The notes beneath the pieces are model-generated. The model made no database searches. It was given only the letters and a program-made list of their open reading frames with translations, and had not been told where the DNA came from. Positions 11,923 through 23,418 of a DNA stretch of 64,000 nucleotides are shown one piece after another. The first letter of the stretch is position 1. Each line of letters starts with the position of its first letter. The translations under genes were made by a program, and so were the position numbers. The DNA comes from Hysterium pulicare CBS 123377 (taxonomy: Eukaryota; Ascomycota; Dothideomycetes; Hysteriales; Hysteriaceae): assembly GCA_000467715.1 (NCBI GenBank), contig AJFK01000324.1, forward strand, positions 119,972-183,971, in the 5' to 3' direction.

Positions 11923-12732
11923 ATGTATTTTACATTTTCTTTGACTCTCCTCTCCCATCAACTTAATATGACTACCACCATAACAATATCCCTTATCTCA
12001 CTTTCCACCACAGTCACAATTCGAGATTTCCTCCGCGCCCTCTTAGCCACCAATACCACATCCCCCCTCGTAGCCCGCGTGATACAATGGATAATAACCC
12101 CAACCTACTCCCCGCACCTCCTGCATCACAACTGGGACATCCTACTCATCCTCCAACCCGACACAACCCTCCCGTCTCCCGTCAGCACTCTCATCAACGC
12201 CACATTTTCAATCCGCATCAATCAATCCCTCGACTTCCTATCCACTTTTCCAAAATTTAATCACGATTTACTCTATCCGAGCGACGCAGTTCCTCCAACA
12301 TTTAATCTCGACAAACCAATAATGGCCACGAGTTCGCAGTCCGTGGCGCTAACACCCTCCCTCCTATCTTTCGCACGCTCGGATCTCTGTCCCAAGGGCC
12401 CAGTATCAATGCTCAATTTCATATCTTTCCATCCCTTTGAGTCCGCGAGGTCCAGCTACTCGACTTACATCGAAGGCTTCAAAGCCGGGATGGGCTCTAA
12501 GCGCGGCGGCGCTGTGAAGATCCTAGGGGATGTGGCTGGTGGGGTTGGGGAGTGGGATGAGATGGTCGTGGCGCAGTATCCTAGTTTACTGCATTTTGCG
12601 GATATGTGTGCGGATGGAGAGTATCAGGAGTTGAATAGGAAGTGGCGGTTACCGGCACTGAGGGATACGGGGATTCTTATGTGCTCGGAGGTGGATGTGG
12701 GATGGGAGGTTGAAGGGAGTGTTAAGGGGTAG
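11923..12732 (+). CDS. hypothetical protein, possible DUF1330-like dimeric alpha/beta barrel
   Basis: Single exon of 269 residues from ATG 11923, or 254 from the second ATG at 11968. The N-terminal half is hydrophobic and Thr/Ser-rich (ISLISLSTTVTIRDFLRALL). The C-terminal half has a pattern I associate with fungal proteins of the DUF1330/NIPSNAP-like dimeric barrel class: VSMLNFISFHPF, SYSTYIEGFKAGMG, GAVKILGDVAG, WDEMVVAQYPSLLHFADM, YQELNRKWRLPALRDTGIL. That family assignment is from memory of motif order and is tentative. GC-rich codon third positions and the absence of stops support a real gene. Substrate and role unknown. Confidence 0.65.
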   Translation: MYFTFSLTLLSHQLNMTTTITISLISLSTTVTIRDFLRALLATNTTSPLVARVIQWIITPTYSPHLLHHNWDILLILQPDTTLPSPVSTLINATFSIRINQSLDFLSTFPKFNHDLLYPSDAVPPTFNLDKPIMATSSQSVALTPSLLSFARSDLCPKGPVSMLNFISFHPFESARSSYSTYIEGFKAGMGSKRGGAVKILGDVAGGVGEWDEMVVAQYPSLLHFADMCADGEYQELNRKWRLPALRDTGILMCSEVDVGWEVEGSVKG

Positions 12733-13750
12733 AGGGTTGGGATGAGAGAGGTTGACGGGGAGGTGAGATTGGGGGTTCGTCGTGTAAGCGATGGGAACTG
12801 TTCATACGTCTTGACGAAGCTGTTTTCCTTTTATTCTGATTTAGCTCCATTTGTACATTATGCCATTGCCTTTTCATTCGGCAATGGATGGATGGCTGGT
12901 ACACGTTATTTTCCTCGACATCGTAAGTTTCAGACCACGGTCCCCTTCTCGGTCTTTGCTTGACATGGATTTCCTAGATTCTCTGCCTCATTACCACTGG
13001 TCTAGATTTCCATCCTGGCCAAGTACGCTCTCAATTCCCATGAAGGGAGACGATTGTTGGTTTGGGACTGCAGCTCAAGTGTTCCTATGCTCCCAGACAT
13101 TTCTTTGGGCACCATTGAAGTTTGTCATTCAAGCAACTGTTTCCTTCTCGGATCATCTAACGAGCGTCGATAGGGGTATTGGGTATGAGAAATACTTTTA
13201 TTACTAACCCATAAGTGCTTGTTTAGGGCAAATGGCTCTGCTCGGAGATAGGATTGAATTGTCCATGAGTGTGATTCTTGAGTGCGGAATATCACGGACG
13301 CGAATCAACACGGCAGTGACAGCAGTTCAAGAGCTTGTGGTGTAACATTAGTAACCCAGCAAGACGAAAGCGAGCTGCGTCACGGCCGCCACTTCACAAT
13401 GTTTCAACGACGAATCACCGGATCGAGTCAACTCCAGCTACTGTTGCGACCTATCTTATACAATCTTCTTCTTCTTGCAAGACCAACCTCGCCATATACA
13501 GACTACTACTCTCTCCTTTGCCCCTGTACTCCAGGCTTGGAAGTGCAGAACTAATGACCAAGTCGCATCCACCTCCAGAGCAATACCTAGGAGAAAAAAA
13601 TCTTGATACTTTTATGGAGGAGAACAACATCGAAGAGTACAATGTAAGTTGAACATATACGTAAGATTTCATACTCCAGGGTGGGTCTAATGAAATTAAA
13701 GACGGGTACTAGACGATGCATCTGAGGGAGCACTGAATGTTGTAAACACG
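12733..13750. other. intergenic region and probable spliced 5' leader
   Basis: Several small open frames overlap here on both strands, none with family resemblance. A segment starting ATG at 13554 runs 30 codons to a perfect donor (GTAAGT at 13644), but no acceptor joins it in frame to the downstream 2EXR-like gene; it may be a 5' UTR exon with an upstream open frame. Confidence 0.35.
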
Positions 13751-14752
13751 ATGGATCAAGCTCAAACCGAAAGCGTAAGTTCCTTCCTTCCACCTCATAC
13801 GACAAAATCGAAGGCTGATTGAAAGAAGACGCCATACCTCGCCCCCTACCTACGCCTTCCGAATGAAATGAAGCTTGAGATTGCTTATTGGACTTTACTA
13901 TTCCCCGAAAAGCTAGAAGTGGTCAAAATAAGAAAGGGCCACCTCTTGTGCAAAACCCGTTCTATCAGCAGCGGCCTAAAAGTAAGCCCATGGGATCGAT
14001 GGTTCGCTCTATCGGAATTCATCATAGCGGATCTACCTTGCGTGAAAGCCTTCGATCATCCAAACCTCCGAGCTTTCGCATCTTTCTGGTATGAAGCCTT
14101 CTACTCCCGGAACATCTTCATCATGGACCCGAATATAATAGGCTACTCCATCGGTCGCGGCCTGAAGCTTCCAAACCTCCTACACATCCGCATAATTTAC
14201 ATAACACGTGAAGCCCACTTAGATTGTGCCCAGAGTTTTTTCTCAAGCCTCCGCCATGTCCGCTCGCCCAACTTCAAAGTCGTCATCTCAAGCAGATACG
14301 TAGAGCAAGTAGCCCAAGTCTTATGGCGACTGGCGGGACCCACCCCGTCAACATCCTCGGCTCCCTTCGTCTTGCCAGCAACCCAACGCATCATGCTGTA
14401 TGCGTGGAAATTCATCGCCTCCGATACGTGCCGTTCGATTGCTTCGATACAATTTGAGCCGGGACTGGCGAGGCTCTGCAGCTGCTATGTCCGCCCACCA
14501 ATACTATTTCACAATGCAGGGTGCATCTACGGGGGCGAGATGGTGCGGCTGAATCCTGCTTATGAAGCCCATGTTATGGAGGAAGCTCGGGCTTATTTTG
14601 AGAAGATTCGGTATGTCATGGCGGATCGGATAGATGATAATCTGAGGTTTGCTCCAGTGCTGGAGCGTATGGAAGTCGGTAAGCCTAAGGGGAAGTGTGT
14701 CCGGGGGTCGAGGTGGGAGGTACGAAGAAGTCGAATAAGGCAAAAGCCATGA
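13751..14752 (+). CDS. 2EXR-family-like hypothetical protein
   Basis: join(13751..13774,13829..14752), 315 residues. A tiny 8-codon first exon (MDQAQTES) is spliced over a 54-bp intron to TPYLAPYLRLPNEMKLEIAYW. LRLPNEMKLEIAYWT matches the F-box-like N-terminal helix of the fungal 2EXR family (usual form LP.ELRD.IY), and YEAFYSRNIFI fits the following alpha/beta segment. Function of the family is unknown. The 3' end has an alternative: removing a 41-bp GT-AG stretch (14679..14719) switches to a frame that stays open to 14820 and ends in a Lys-rich tail (AKAMTKKKGK). Which end is used cannot be told by reading. It is a separate, diverged member outside the 29-39 kb array. Confidence 0.65.
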
Positions 14753-14820
14753 CCAAGAAGAAGGGCAAAGTGGTTTCTAGCATTTTCGGCGACGGGGTCT
14801 CTGAGGCTGGTGAGGGGTGA

Positions 14821-15101
14821 TACTACTTTGGGGTTTGTCGGTAGCGAAGTTGGGATTTCTTTAAGCTTATATGTAAGGATGTCTCTTGATAAAGAAAATG
14901 TCCCTAATCCAACTGCTTGATAATTCCAGTGACCAGATTATGTTTGAAGATATTATGTGCGAAAAAAATCTTCAAGATAGAACTTTGAACGTATTACATA
15001 GAAATCATAAGAGTATCGTATACACGTTCGACAGGTCCTTTGGGAATATAGAACAGCGCTGCTGTTAGGTTACCACATGCAGCTCCAAGACCAGCAACAG
15101 C
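14821..15101. other. intergenic region between convergent genes
   Basis: An A/T-rich gap between the 3' ends of the 2EXR-like gene and the methyltransferase. Nothing else recognised. Confidence 0.3.
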
Positions 15102-15932
15102 TCAAACGACTCGACATAAGATTTCAACATGCGGTAATACCAACATGCCATTCTCCTCTTTTGCAAAGTCTCGCCACGCCTTAGCCTGCCTATCTATTTC
15201 TCCTTCATCGGTGTGACCTACCTCAATAGCATTCTTCCTCAACTCGCTCTTCTCCAACCGATCAGCCCACATATGACACCAGAAATCCAACTCTTCGGGC
15301 GTGCTAAAGCACCAACAGCTCGAACTCATGGCGATATCCTCGCGTTTGAATCCCGCCTGCTTAGCAAAGACATGCAAGCTGCGTCCAGCCTCTGGACTCG
15401 CTCCCAAGGTCGCTGTTGTCCGAGCATACATGTCATATGTGTCGCGTAGCGTGGTGTTCTCGGGGTACCAGAACGCAGTCCTCATATCCGCTTCTCGATT
15501 TGCAACCAGGCCTCCCACCTTCGCAACGCGCCTCATCTCCTTCAACGCCCTCGCTGGATCGCCAATATGCTGTAATACTTGATGCGCATGCACTACATCA
15601 AAGCGTTCATCCTCAAAGTCTAAATCGTATATATCGCCGACCAGAAATGTAGCGTTCTTGATCCCTCGCTCTGAAGCCAGTTCTCGAGCCTTGTCGAGGA
15701 CCTCATCGCTGCGATCAACTCCTATGATGCTGCTGTTGGGGACGAGGGAGGCGAGATCGCAGGTAATGCTGCCTGGGCCACATCCTATGTCGAGAATTTG
15801 CATGTGAGGTTGCAGGTGCGGAAGAAGGTAGGCACAGGAGTTTGCGGCGGTACGTGAGGCGTGAGAGCGGAGGACGGAGGAGTGGTAGCCGTGGGCATAT
15901 TTTGTGAGGTTTTGTTGGGCTTCTTCAGACAT
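15102..15932 (-). CDS. class I SAM-dependent methyltransferase (UbiE/COQ5-like)
   Basis: Intronless, 276 residues, starting at the ATG at 15932. The SAM-binding motif I is ILDIGCGPGSITCDLASL (about residues 46-63), followed by the acidic end of strand 2 (IGVDRSDEVLDKARE). Motif II/post-I is GDIYDLDFEDERFDVVHAHQ and VLQHIGDPARALKEMRRV is the typical following segment, then KVGGLVANREADM. These are the UbiE/type-11 methyltransferase landmarks. The C-terminal third (HVFAKQAGF, WCFSTPEELDFWCHMWADRL) is the variable substrate cap. The methyl acceptor cannot be inferred; no biosynthetic genes are nearby. Length is normal for a cytosolic single-domain enzyme. Confidence 0.9.
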   Translation of the reverse strand: MSEEAQQNLTKYAHGYHSSVLRSHASRTAANSCAYLLPHLQPHMQILDIGCGPGSITCDLASLVPNSSIIGVDRSDEVLDKARELASERGIKNATFLVGDIYDLDFEDERFDVVHAHQVLQHIGDPARALKEMRRVAKVGGLVANREADMRTAFWYPENTTLRDTYDMYARTTATLGASPEAGRSLHVFAKQAGFKREDIAMSSSCWCFSTPEELDFWCHMWADRLEKSELRKNAIEVGHTDEGEIDRQAKAWRDFAKEENGMLVLPHVEILCRVV

Positions 15933-16199
15933 GTTAGTAGTATTTGTTAATATGAAGCATGCTAGTGGAGTTGAAGAGCTATGAGACTCATGGAAAGTGA
16001 GGTGTGAAGAATTGACGGGTGATAGTGCTGACTCGGTTCATGATGAGATAAGCTTTCGCGAGAGTCACGTCAACCGCGATCATGAAGACGTTCTTTCGAC
16101 CACATCAAACAGCAATCTAGACGAAACACATTTGCTTTTTGGCATCACAATTCAATTGCTTCTATTCCACACAATTTGAAGGTCTACTTTGCTTTGCTC

Positions 16200-17530
16200 T
16201 AAACCAGCCGCCCTTTGAAGCCGGATAATGCCTCCCATTCATTCTCCATTATTTCCTTGCCAGAGGGAAGGTGCCTGACAACTTGCTGGATACCACCCGC
16301 CATTTTCAACCTATTCCCAAATTCTTCAGCGTTCAGAACTCTGGTCACGGCCGGTTTTTACACCTTCCTGCATTCGCAACACCCTTCTGAACGTCGCCTC
16401 CATCACTCCTGCCAACCCGTGTAATGTGTCCGATATAGTCTGGATTCTCGACCAGATCCGGTTCAAGCGAGCTGGCTCTATGGACGAAGACATGGATCTC
16501 GTAAATCTCCTTAATGCATTTGATTCCGGAGCAGACCACATGTGGCGTCTGCTCATCATTCGCTGTTTCTGTACTGTTCAATAGCTTGCTCATACTCGAT
16601 GTCACTTCTCGGGGTATCAATTTTAATGTTTTTCCAGCTCCCGGTTGCAGAGGCTGTCGGATGCCCTCGACAGCGTCATGAAGTCCGCAACCGCCGGAGG
16701 TGCATACATGTAATTGAGGGCTCTGGTCATGTCACCGAGCGGCGTATAGACATAAATCCTTGGATCGAGGGATGCAACACGTCTTGCTTGATTTGTGATT
16801 GGTTGCAAGGGAAAGCTGTGAGTGAACTTTTGCGGGGCTTCGCCTGTAGGTACATCCCTACTGATCAGTCCATTTTTGCGTGGTAACCAAGGAACATAGG
16901 ATCGAATGCGGTGTACGTACTATCGGCCTGTACACCCAAATCAGCAACAGAGTGTAATTCAACGTTCTCTCCTCTCTTTTCATATCTAACAAAGATCCTA
17001 GATTAGAGGAGCCAACAATAGACTTACCCTGAATAGTAACACAATATCCATTGCCGACCCAGTAGCACTCTACGGCCACGAAATCGATCTGCGCAACTTC
17101 GCCTTCGACACCGCCAAGACTACCGGGCAGGCCGACGATGAGGATCTCGAATACATTGTGAACCCCAGGGAATCTTTGGACTCCATCGCGAAATTATAAC
17201 TAAGGAACAAGGCCTCCAAATGCAACTCCGAGTTCTGAGAATCGACTTGACACAAACGGCAAACCAATGTTACGGCAGCAATATCTGGGACAGGAAGATC
17301 AATCAGCATGTTCGATACCGTGTTCAGATTGCCAACCATGTAACTACGAGCGTGTCGGCCGTGGCTAATACGCAGAACTCTGTGGAGCCGATTGGTAGCT
17401 TTAAGTCGCTACAGGCGAATGCGGCTATGGCGTTGCTAATAGTAAGGAGAAGAATAATTCCTCTATTCAGGCGGTCGAGGATGCCCCGGCGTTCCCTAGA
17501 CTTGTTGGTCGCGATTTGTGAGATTTAAGC
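16200..17530 (-). pseudogene. unresolved degenerate coding-like locus
   Basis: Reading the minus strand gives several short protein-like stretches in different frames, for example GILDRLNRGIILLLTISN (about 17470), VHNVFEILIVGLPGSLGG with VAQIDFVAVECYWVGNGY (17050-17150) before a good GTAAGT donor, PRIYVYTPLGDMTRALNYMY (about 16740) and EIYEIHVFVHRASS (about 16490). They cannot be joined without crossing stops. The plus strand also has open coding-like stretches at 16350-16570 and 17020-17200 (for example ALYGHEIDLRNFAF). No family was recognised. The best explanation is a decayed gene of unknown identity, strand uncertain; a gene with many small exons is the alternative. Confidence 0.3.
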
Positions 17531-18609
17531 ATCGGAAATTTGTTAATTACGCAGAGAGGTAGGTTGCCCATCGATAGCCCTAATATTTTGGTCCCACATT
17601 TCTTGCGTCTGCACTTTTACCTCTTAAGGTAGTACAGAAAGAATTCTACTGCAGGGGTTCTTCACGTTGAATGATACTAGCAACTGAAAATCATCTATCA
17701 ACTCTATTCTACTATTGTCTGAAGCAGCACCTCAAACTTAGCGACTACCGGAATACCCAGTCGCTAAGACGAACACCATTCTGCTCTTAGATCCAGCTGA
17801 ATATCTTAGGGGGCTAACTCTCCTTCTCTCATTGCTTTCTTGCTAACCCCTGCCCAGGGGTTCTCCAGGCTCAGTGATTGCCAGTCTCGAGGCGAAACTA
17901 CGGTTTAAGTGGATATTCACCTCACACACCATTTACTGCTTTGCATGAGACTCACAGTAGCGATGTAGAGATTCCCAGTTCGGCTATGCAGAGAACAGAA
18001 TGGATGTGGTGGCCACCTTAAACCTCCTGGAATTTAGAGTATAGAAATGTGGTTCCGGCTTCTAGGCGACGGAAATACATAGAAGAAAAAGCTTTCTTTA
18101 CAATGCTTTTGTTCACAAACCAGATCGTTGTTCACTGATGTGTTTTGCATGACGCACACAATGACAAATTTCTTAGTCTACACCTTGTGTATTAACATCT
18201 GCCAATCCCGCAAGATGCTCTCAGTCCATCTCCTGATATCATTCCGGTTTTGAATTAATCTGAGAGACATACCCAGAGGTTCTTGAATCAATGTTCATTG
18301 CGGAAGCAGGTCCAGCAGGCAAACGATTTGCTTGAACTATTAGCGTCATAGCATCAAAAGTAAATGCACAATGCTTTGTTCATGACTCTGTGAGTGCGTG
18401 CATGGCCATTTTTCACATTGTTAGCTGCTCTTTCAAAGGTATAAAAGATTCTATTTTGTTCTCCGTTTGCTCTTCACTTTCTCTTCATAAATAACCCTCT
18501 AATAACCGTAGCAAACTAGCTTTCGATATTCCGCCGCTTCCCTGGTTTTCACAGCGCCTACAACATTTCTTCGGATACTATTACACAAAACTGAACAACT
18601 TACAAAACA
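17531..18609. promoter_or_regulatory. long A/T-rich upstream region with TATA element
   Basis: About 1.1 kb without any open frame of note. TATAAAA at 18440-18446 lies about 165 bp upstream of the SRR1-like start codon, followed by a CT-rich tract (TTTGCTCTTCACTTTCTCTT, about 18466-18485) typical of a fungal transcription start region. The TATA assignment is inference. Confidence 0.4.
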
Positions 18610-19902
18610 ATGGACTTGCGCAATAAAAGCCTCGAACCTATTTACCTTCTTGAAAAACAACAACAAAGGGGCACTGTATGGGACGATTCCGAAATAACGA
18701 GAGAAGAACGACGAGATGAAGATAATGTCTCGGAAGGTTCTGAAACTGCTGACGAAGACGATTTTGAGGAAGATCATATGGACGAAATCGACCCAGCTGA
18801 GGTTATTGCCTGGGATGCTCTTGATAAGCTCTCGAAGAAGGATGGCAAGCCAGTCTCACCTATCTTTACTAAAGAGTTCTTCATGAAGGTTTCTGAGAGC
18901 CTCAACACAGTAGAGAACGGCTATATAGCAGTCCCAGATATCTTTGGGAATCTCCACCGATTCGATACAGATGGTTTGGAAGGCTACAATGTCTATTTCA
19001 CCTACAGCACTTATCAAGTGTACATTCGCAATGTAGGAAAGAGTCTCTTATCAACCGACCGTCTTCATCTGAAGGTTCAAGGGAAACCATCAGAGGCTCT
19101 GCTTCCTGCCTTCCCCAGGCTCCTGGTTCCTCCACAGAATTACCCAACCGAACTATCTAGAGAAGAACGCAATGCCCAATTCGAACAGCTAGGAAAAGAG
19201 TGGCGAAAAACCGACGAATATCAGCGCTTGGTTAGTAACATCTCAAAGTATGCGGAGTCTACAGTCCAGGTGAAGAAGATCGTTTGCCTTGCACTTGGCT
19301 GTTTGGATTGGGATCTAGCTTACCGGAACAATTCCAAATGGCGTAGCCACCTCCAACATGTTGCGGCTATCGTTATCGCCGAGACCCTCAACCAGCAATA
19401 CTACAAAGACGGTCGTGCGAATAAAGATGATGCGAATACTTCTATTAAGATCTATGCACAAGATCCCGGATACGGTCCTACCGACAAGTACGTCCTCTCC
19501 TCTCAGAACTATCCGATGACGATTCTTGAAGACCCGCAGGCGTTCCTCGAAGTTGACGAGAACACCTTAGTTTTAACGATATGCCCAAGTGTCGCTATTC
19601 GTCAAATAATCGCCGATTTGACAGTAGGCTTTGGCGGACCCGCCGGAATCCTTTGCGACACAGTGAAGGATGACTACGGATATGAAACCGCTGACTCATC
19701 TTCGCCACGAGTGGTACAGATGATGGAGAACTTTGAGAGCTTTACGGTTGGCGAGAGCGACGATGAATGGGAAGAAGCAGGCATACTCCCAGATGAGGAA
19801 ACTATGGAATCTATGTCGGAGGAGGAGATCTCGGCATACATGGACGCTGCCCTGGTTAGGCCAGCATTCAATGAAACTTCTATGTACTTGAAGAAGGCCT
19901 GA
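18610..19902 (+). CDS. SRR1-like domain protein
   Basis: Intronless, 430 residues. The first 65 residues are very acidic (SEGSETADEDDFEEDHMDE). The central to C-terminal part carries the SRR1 pattern: KKIVCLALGCLDWD (about 223-236), QHVAAIVIAETLNQQY, IKIYAQDPGYGPTDKYVL, ILEDPQAFLEVDENTLVLTI and ICPSVAIRQIIADL. This matches the fungal SRR1-like domain family; the plant founder is linked to phytochrome signalling and the clock and the yeast member to heme-related regulation, but the biochemical role is not settled. The C-terminus is again acidic (ESDDEWEEAGILPDEETMES). The ATG at 18610 follows a TATA/CT-rich promoter and is the first ATG in frame. Confidence 0.8.
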   Translation: MDLRNKSLEPIYLLEKQQQRGTVWDDSEITREERRDEDNVSEGSETADEDDFEEDHMDEIDPAEVIAWDALDKLSKKDGKPVSPIFTKEFFMKVSESLNTVENGYIAVPDIFGNLHRFDTDGLEGYNVYFTYSTYQVYIRNVGKSLLSTDRLHLKVQGKPSEALLPAFPRLLVPPQNYPTELSREERNAQFEQLGKEWRKTDEYQRLVSNISKYAESTVQVKKIVCLALGCLDWDLAYRNNSKWRSHLQHVAAIVIAETLNQQYYKDGRANKDDANTSIKIYAQDPGYGPTDKYVLSSQNYPMTILEDPQAFLEVDENTLVLTICPSVAIRQIIADLTVGFGGPAGILCDTVKDDYGYETADSSSPRVVQMMENFESFTVGESDDEWEEAGILPDEETMESMSEEEISAYMDAALVRPAFNETSMYLKKA

Positions 19903-20776
19903 CCGGATCGAACTTATGGCTCCACTAGTTTGCGTCAAGTTCGGGGAATGTTTCACTGCAGAGAACACTGACCGTCACATCTTGGCGTTGCCACAATAGA
20001 ACGGCGTAGATGTTTTAGACACGATCATTTTCTTCGAGCATAATGAAACATTCTTGATTTATAGACTTGATAATTTACTTGATATTGGCTCTTGTGTGAA
20101 ACTGTTTTGTACTTGTGACGGTATCACATGTTTTTAAGTAGCAGATCAGAACGGTCTCATTGTGATTATAATAGTTCGTCACAGCACCTGATTCTCAGAA
20201 ATGAATTCATCTCTAAAACGGCATTTGATGTGTTCTTGAAGTGCTCTTAATATATATCTATGGCTACACCAACTCCAAACTATACACCAACTCCTTTTGA
20301 ATCATCAGATGATTCTGATAGATCTCATCCTATAGCTAGGTATGCTTTCACATTCAGCGCAGATACGTAGTAGATAAAGTTGTAAACCAGCTGTAAGCGT
20401 TGATGCGAACAAAACACAGTCAAGGAATCTAGCCTGTCTTCCGCCCAGAGGCAAGCCGAGGAGGGCTTTGATTGAAAGGAGAACTTTTGGGAAGGCGCAT
20501 GGCTTCTATCTTCATTTACACGGAAACATAACTGTGGTTCGAGCACGAAGTTGTGAATCTAGATCCCAATTCCGACATTAAGTCTGAACTATCGTAGCCA
20601 AAGGCTTCGAAGACCAAATCATACCCACTATTCCCCATATATCGTCCGTTGCCAAGCCCATGTACTCCATTACTCTGTCGTAAGAGACTCCCAAGGAGAA
20701 GACTCGGTACAGAACTCAACAGTAGGCGCGGAAGAGAAAAGGAAGAAGACTCCGTCCCCTGGAGAGCCCAGCTACA
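19903..20776. other. intergenic region between convergent genes
   Basis: A/T-rich, between the 3' ends of the SRR1-like and RING genes. The small minus-strand open frames here have no family resemblance. Nothing else recognised. Confidence 0.35.
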
Positions 20777-21310
20777 TCATCCAAATAATTTTGTTGCGGA
20801 TACTCTAACAACTCCAGTCCTATCCATGGTCGAATGAACGCTTCCCTTGACAACAACCCTCACACCATTTCTCATCTCCAACACCGTCGCATTACCCTGC
20901 ATAGTCATGGAAGTGACATCTTTGTACATGGCGGAAGTGCCGGGAGAAACCACTGTCTTGATCGTCTGGATGTGATCTCGGGTCATTGATTGTGGTTGGA
21001 AGATGGGATTGGTAGTGCCCTCGAACAGCACCCTATGACAGGTAGGACAGTAGTCAAGATATGAACACCAGCCTTCAAGGCAGGTTTTGTGGAAGGTGTG
21101 TCCGCATCTCTGGATTTTGACTATGATGGCTTGCTCGTCTCCGATGGGTTTGTTGGCGTTGCAGAACCAGCACGGGAGCTCTTCTGGGTTCGAGCAGCCG
21201 AGTAGACCCGTATCATAGAATTGGTCTTTGGTGGGAAGAACAGGCAGTGGCATGGGCGCAAACTGGGTGGCAGTTCGGAATTCTGTTCGGATGGGCAATT
21301 CGAAAGGCAT
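20777..21310 (-). CDS. RING-type zinc finger protein
   Basis: Intronless, 177 residues from ATG 21310. A RING finger lies at about residues 47-91: CWFC (first Cys pair), then after an insertion with a hydrophobic core (AIIVKIQRC), CGHTFHKTCLEGWC (C-x-H-x2/3-H-x2-C of the H2 type) and CPTC (last pair). A RING of this kind usually recruits an E2 and acts as a ubiquitin ligase; targets unknown. The C-terminal 80 residues are beta-rich (TVLEMRNGVRVVVKG) with no known domain. Small RING proteins of this layout are common in Helotiales-like fungi. Annotated as E3 candidate only. Confidence 0.75.
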   Translation of the reverse strand: MPFELPIRTEFRTATQFAPMPLPVLPTKDQFYDTGLLGCSNPEELPCWFCNANKPIGDEQAIIVKIQRCGHTFHKTCLEGWCSYLDYCPTCHRVLFEGTTNPIFQPQSMTRDHIQTIKTVVSPGTSAMYKDVTSMTMQGNATVLEMRNGVRVVVKGSVHSTMDRTGVVRVSATKLFG

Positions 21311-23418
21311 GCACTTGGTTGAGATGAAGTTGTCTAGGTAGTAAGTTGTGTGCTGAAGATAGGGAAGGAGATGTAGTTTGTGAGGGTTTCCTTCGTAAAG
21401 CCTTCACCATTTGTTCCATATCGGAAACCATTCACTCCACAGCTCTCTTTCACTTACCACAACACTAGCAACAACGTCACGTGAAAGCATGACTATTGGC
21501 TACTCTGCCCTGTGAAAAAGCTAGTACTAGGTATCATTTCGCAACAATAATATTCGACCAAAGAAAACCTTATTCGACCAAAGACATAGGTCAAATATCC
21601 TTGGTTCCATCGACTACTTCTTGCACGTCTGCTCAGAAGTCAGAAGACAGTAGATCCAGATAGACGCAGATCTACGCAAACCTGTAAAAAAACATCCTTG
21701 CTCCTCCAATAAGTCTCTTTTGATTCTATTTGTTGAAAACTCCGATATCGAAAAGTAGTATCGAGCACATTTCTTAAGATTCGATGTTGCTTCTCTGAGT
21801 GTGGGCAAAAACCTAATTAATCTTCAATAAACTTTCCTCACGATGGAGTGACCATTCTTCTACTTGGACTCTAATATCTGGATAACGTTAGAGTTCGAAT
21901 ACGAGTTTGAAAGCACATTGTCAATGCGATCAGTAAGATGATGCCCTAAAGTGAGGTACTGATGAAAACATTACAAGAGTTTGACAAAAGGACAATGATC
22001 GGTTCGTCTGACTTCCTAACTCAGATTGAGGAGACGAAGAGACTTGTGGATTTCGGAAATACAAGAAAGACCGGGTGAGTCTTCATTTATTTCCGGGAGC
22101 GGTCCAGCTTCATCTCGAATAAGCCTTAGTATCGAAATTCTTGTGGTCTCACATTTATTGGCTAATCATAGATCATCTTTGAACGGAGTCCCTAGAGCTT
22201 TACGGCAAGTATGTCGCCATTGCAAATGCCGCATTGCTTAGCGATACGATGGCCTTAACATGCAGTCGTTCCCGCCCAAGCACAATAAGCGATTTGTGGA
22301 CCTGGATTGATTAATTGTAACGCAGCATGTACCCAGACTCCGATGAGATCTACAATGATACCTCGGTATGCAGTGGGTATACTACCAACAATCTGTACCG
22401 AGGGCAGCAAGTTGCAAATCGAAAACGGAACACCGGGTGAGAAATGTGGAGAGTATATAAATTCTCCTATAGAGTAAGTTGAGCACTTCGGATCCATTGG
22501 TGAGTTTTATAACATTAATATTCAGAATCCCAACAATAATTACAATTTCCCGCCTATCCATGTGGCGCATATTACACTTTGCATTCCATCAGGAAGATGC
22601 GGGGGCCGATCAAAAGCTTGACGTAGCGATCAATATACCAACCCCGGGGTGATTGGTTGGATAATCAAGTTACCGAACCAACGATGGACATGGGTGAGCT
22701 TCTAGGTGTTTGATATCGCTTGGCTAAGCTCAAGACTTCCAACGTCACTTTCATCTCATATCACCTCACTCTTACCTCGCTTTCATTTCCTACAGTTCGA
22801 ATCGTTGCACAACAAATCCTAAGACACTTGGATCTTTCTAGAATCCTCTTCTCTTAGAGGTCCAGCAATGAAGGACTCGTACTTCTATCTAATGTTCAAC
22901 AAACGACAGGACTAATCCTGCCATATTTTCCACAGATGGCATGCGATTCGGAAGCAGCTTGAGAATGACGCATCTTCCGCCTGGTACACAATGAGTCCAA
23001 GCACCAATCAAGAGTTTGAGAAAATCCATGTGGCTGATTATCCATCCGAGATTCATCCAAAGTTACTCAGCAAGGCACGCCATAACTGATGCTATCAACC
23101 CACACCAACGGACCGAATACAAACCATTCAATTCCCTCAATGCTCTAATATGCAGAGAACCCGATGGACTGTGGAGCCCCTGCAGTGTTACCTGCGGCCA
23201 ATGTGCATACCGGATATTTGAACAATGAAGCTTTCATGGCAATCTACAGTCTTTATCCTTATGTTTCATTTGCATTGCGGAGAAAGAGGCATCTCCACAG
23301 ATGACTCCCCTATTTAACGCCCAATTCCTCTAGCAACACCGAATTTTCTTTTCTTCAAAGTCTGAACAAAGTCTTCTCGAAATCTATCTCTTTTACCCCT
23401 GCCAAGAAATCCATCATC
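21311..23418. other. 2.1-kb gene-poor region
   Basis: No gene could be supported. There is a short direct repeat of TATTCGACCAAAG (about 21551 and 21571). A stretch near 23016-23228 reads open on the plus strand for 70 codons but has no ATG context or family match. The last 200 bp form the promoter of the secreted protein gene. Confidence 0.4.

Noticed and set aside
16858-17079. Tyrosinase copper-site-like string FDPMFLGYHAKMD near 16900 on the minus strand
   Set aside because: It lacks the second His of the copper site, is followed at once by a stop, and no other tyrosinase block was found nearby.
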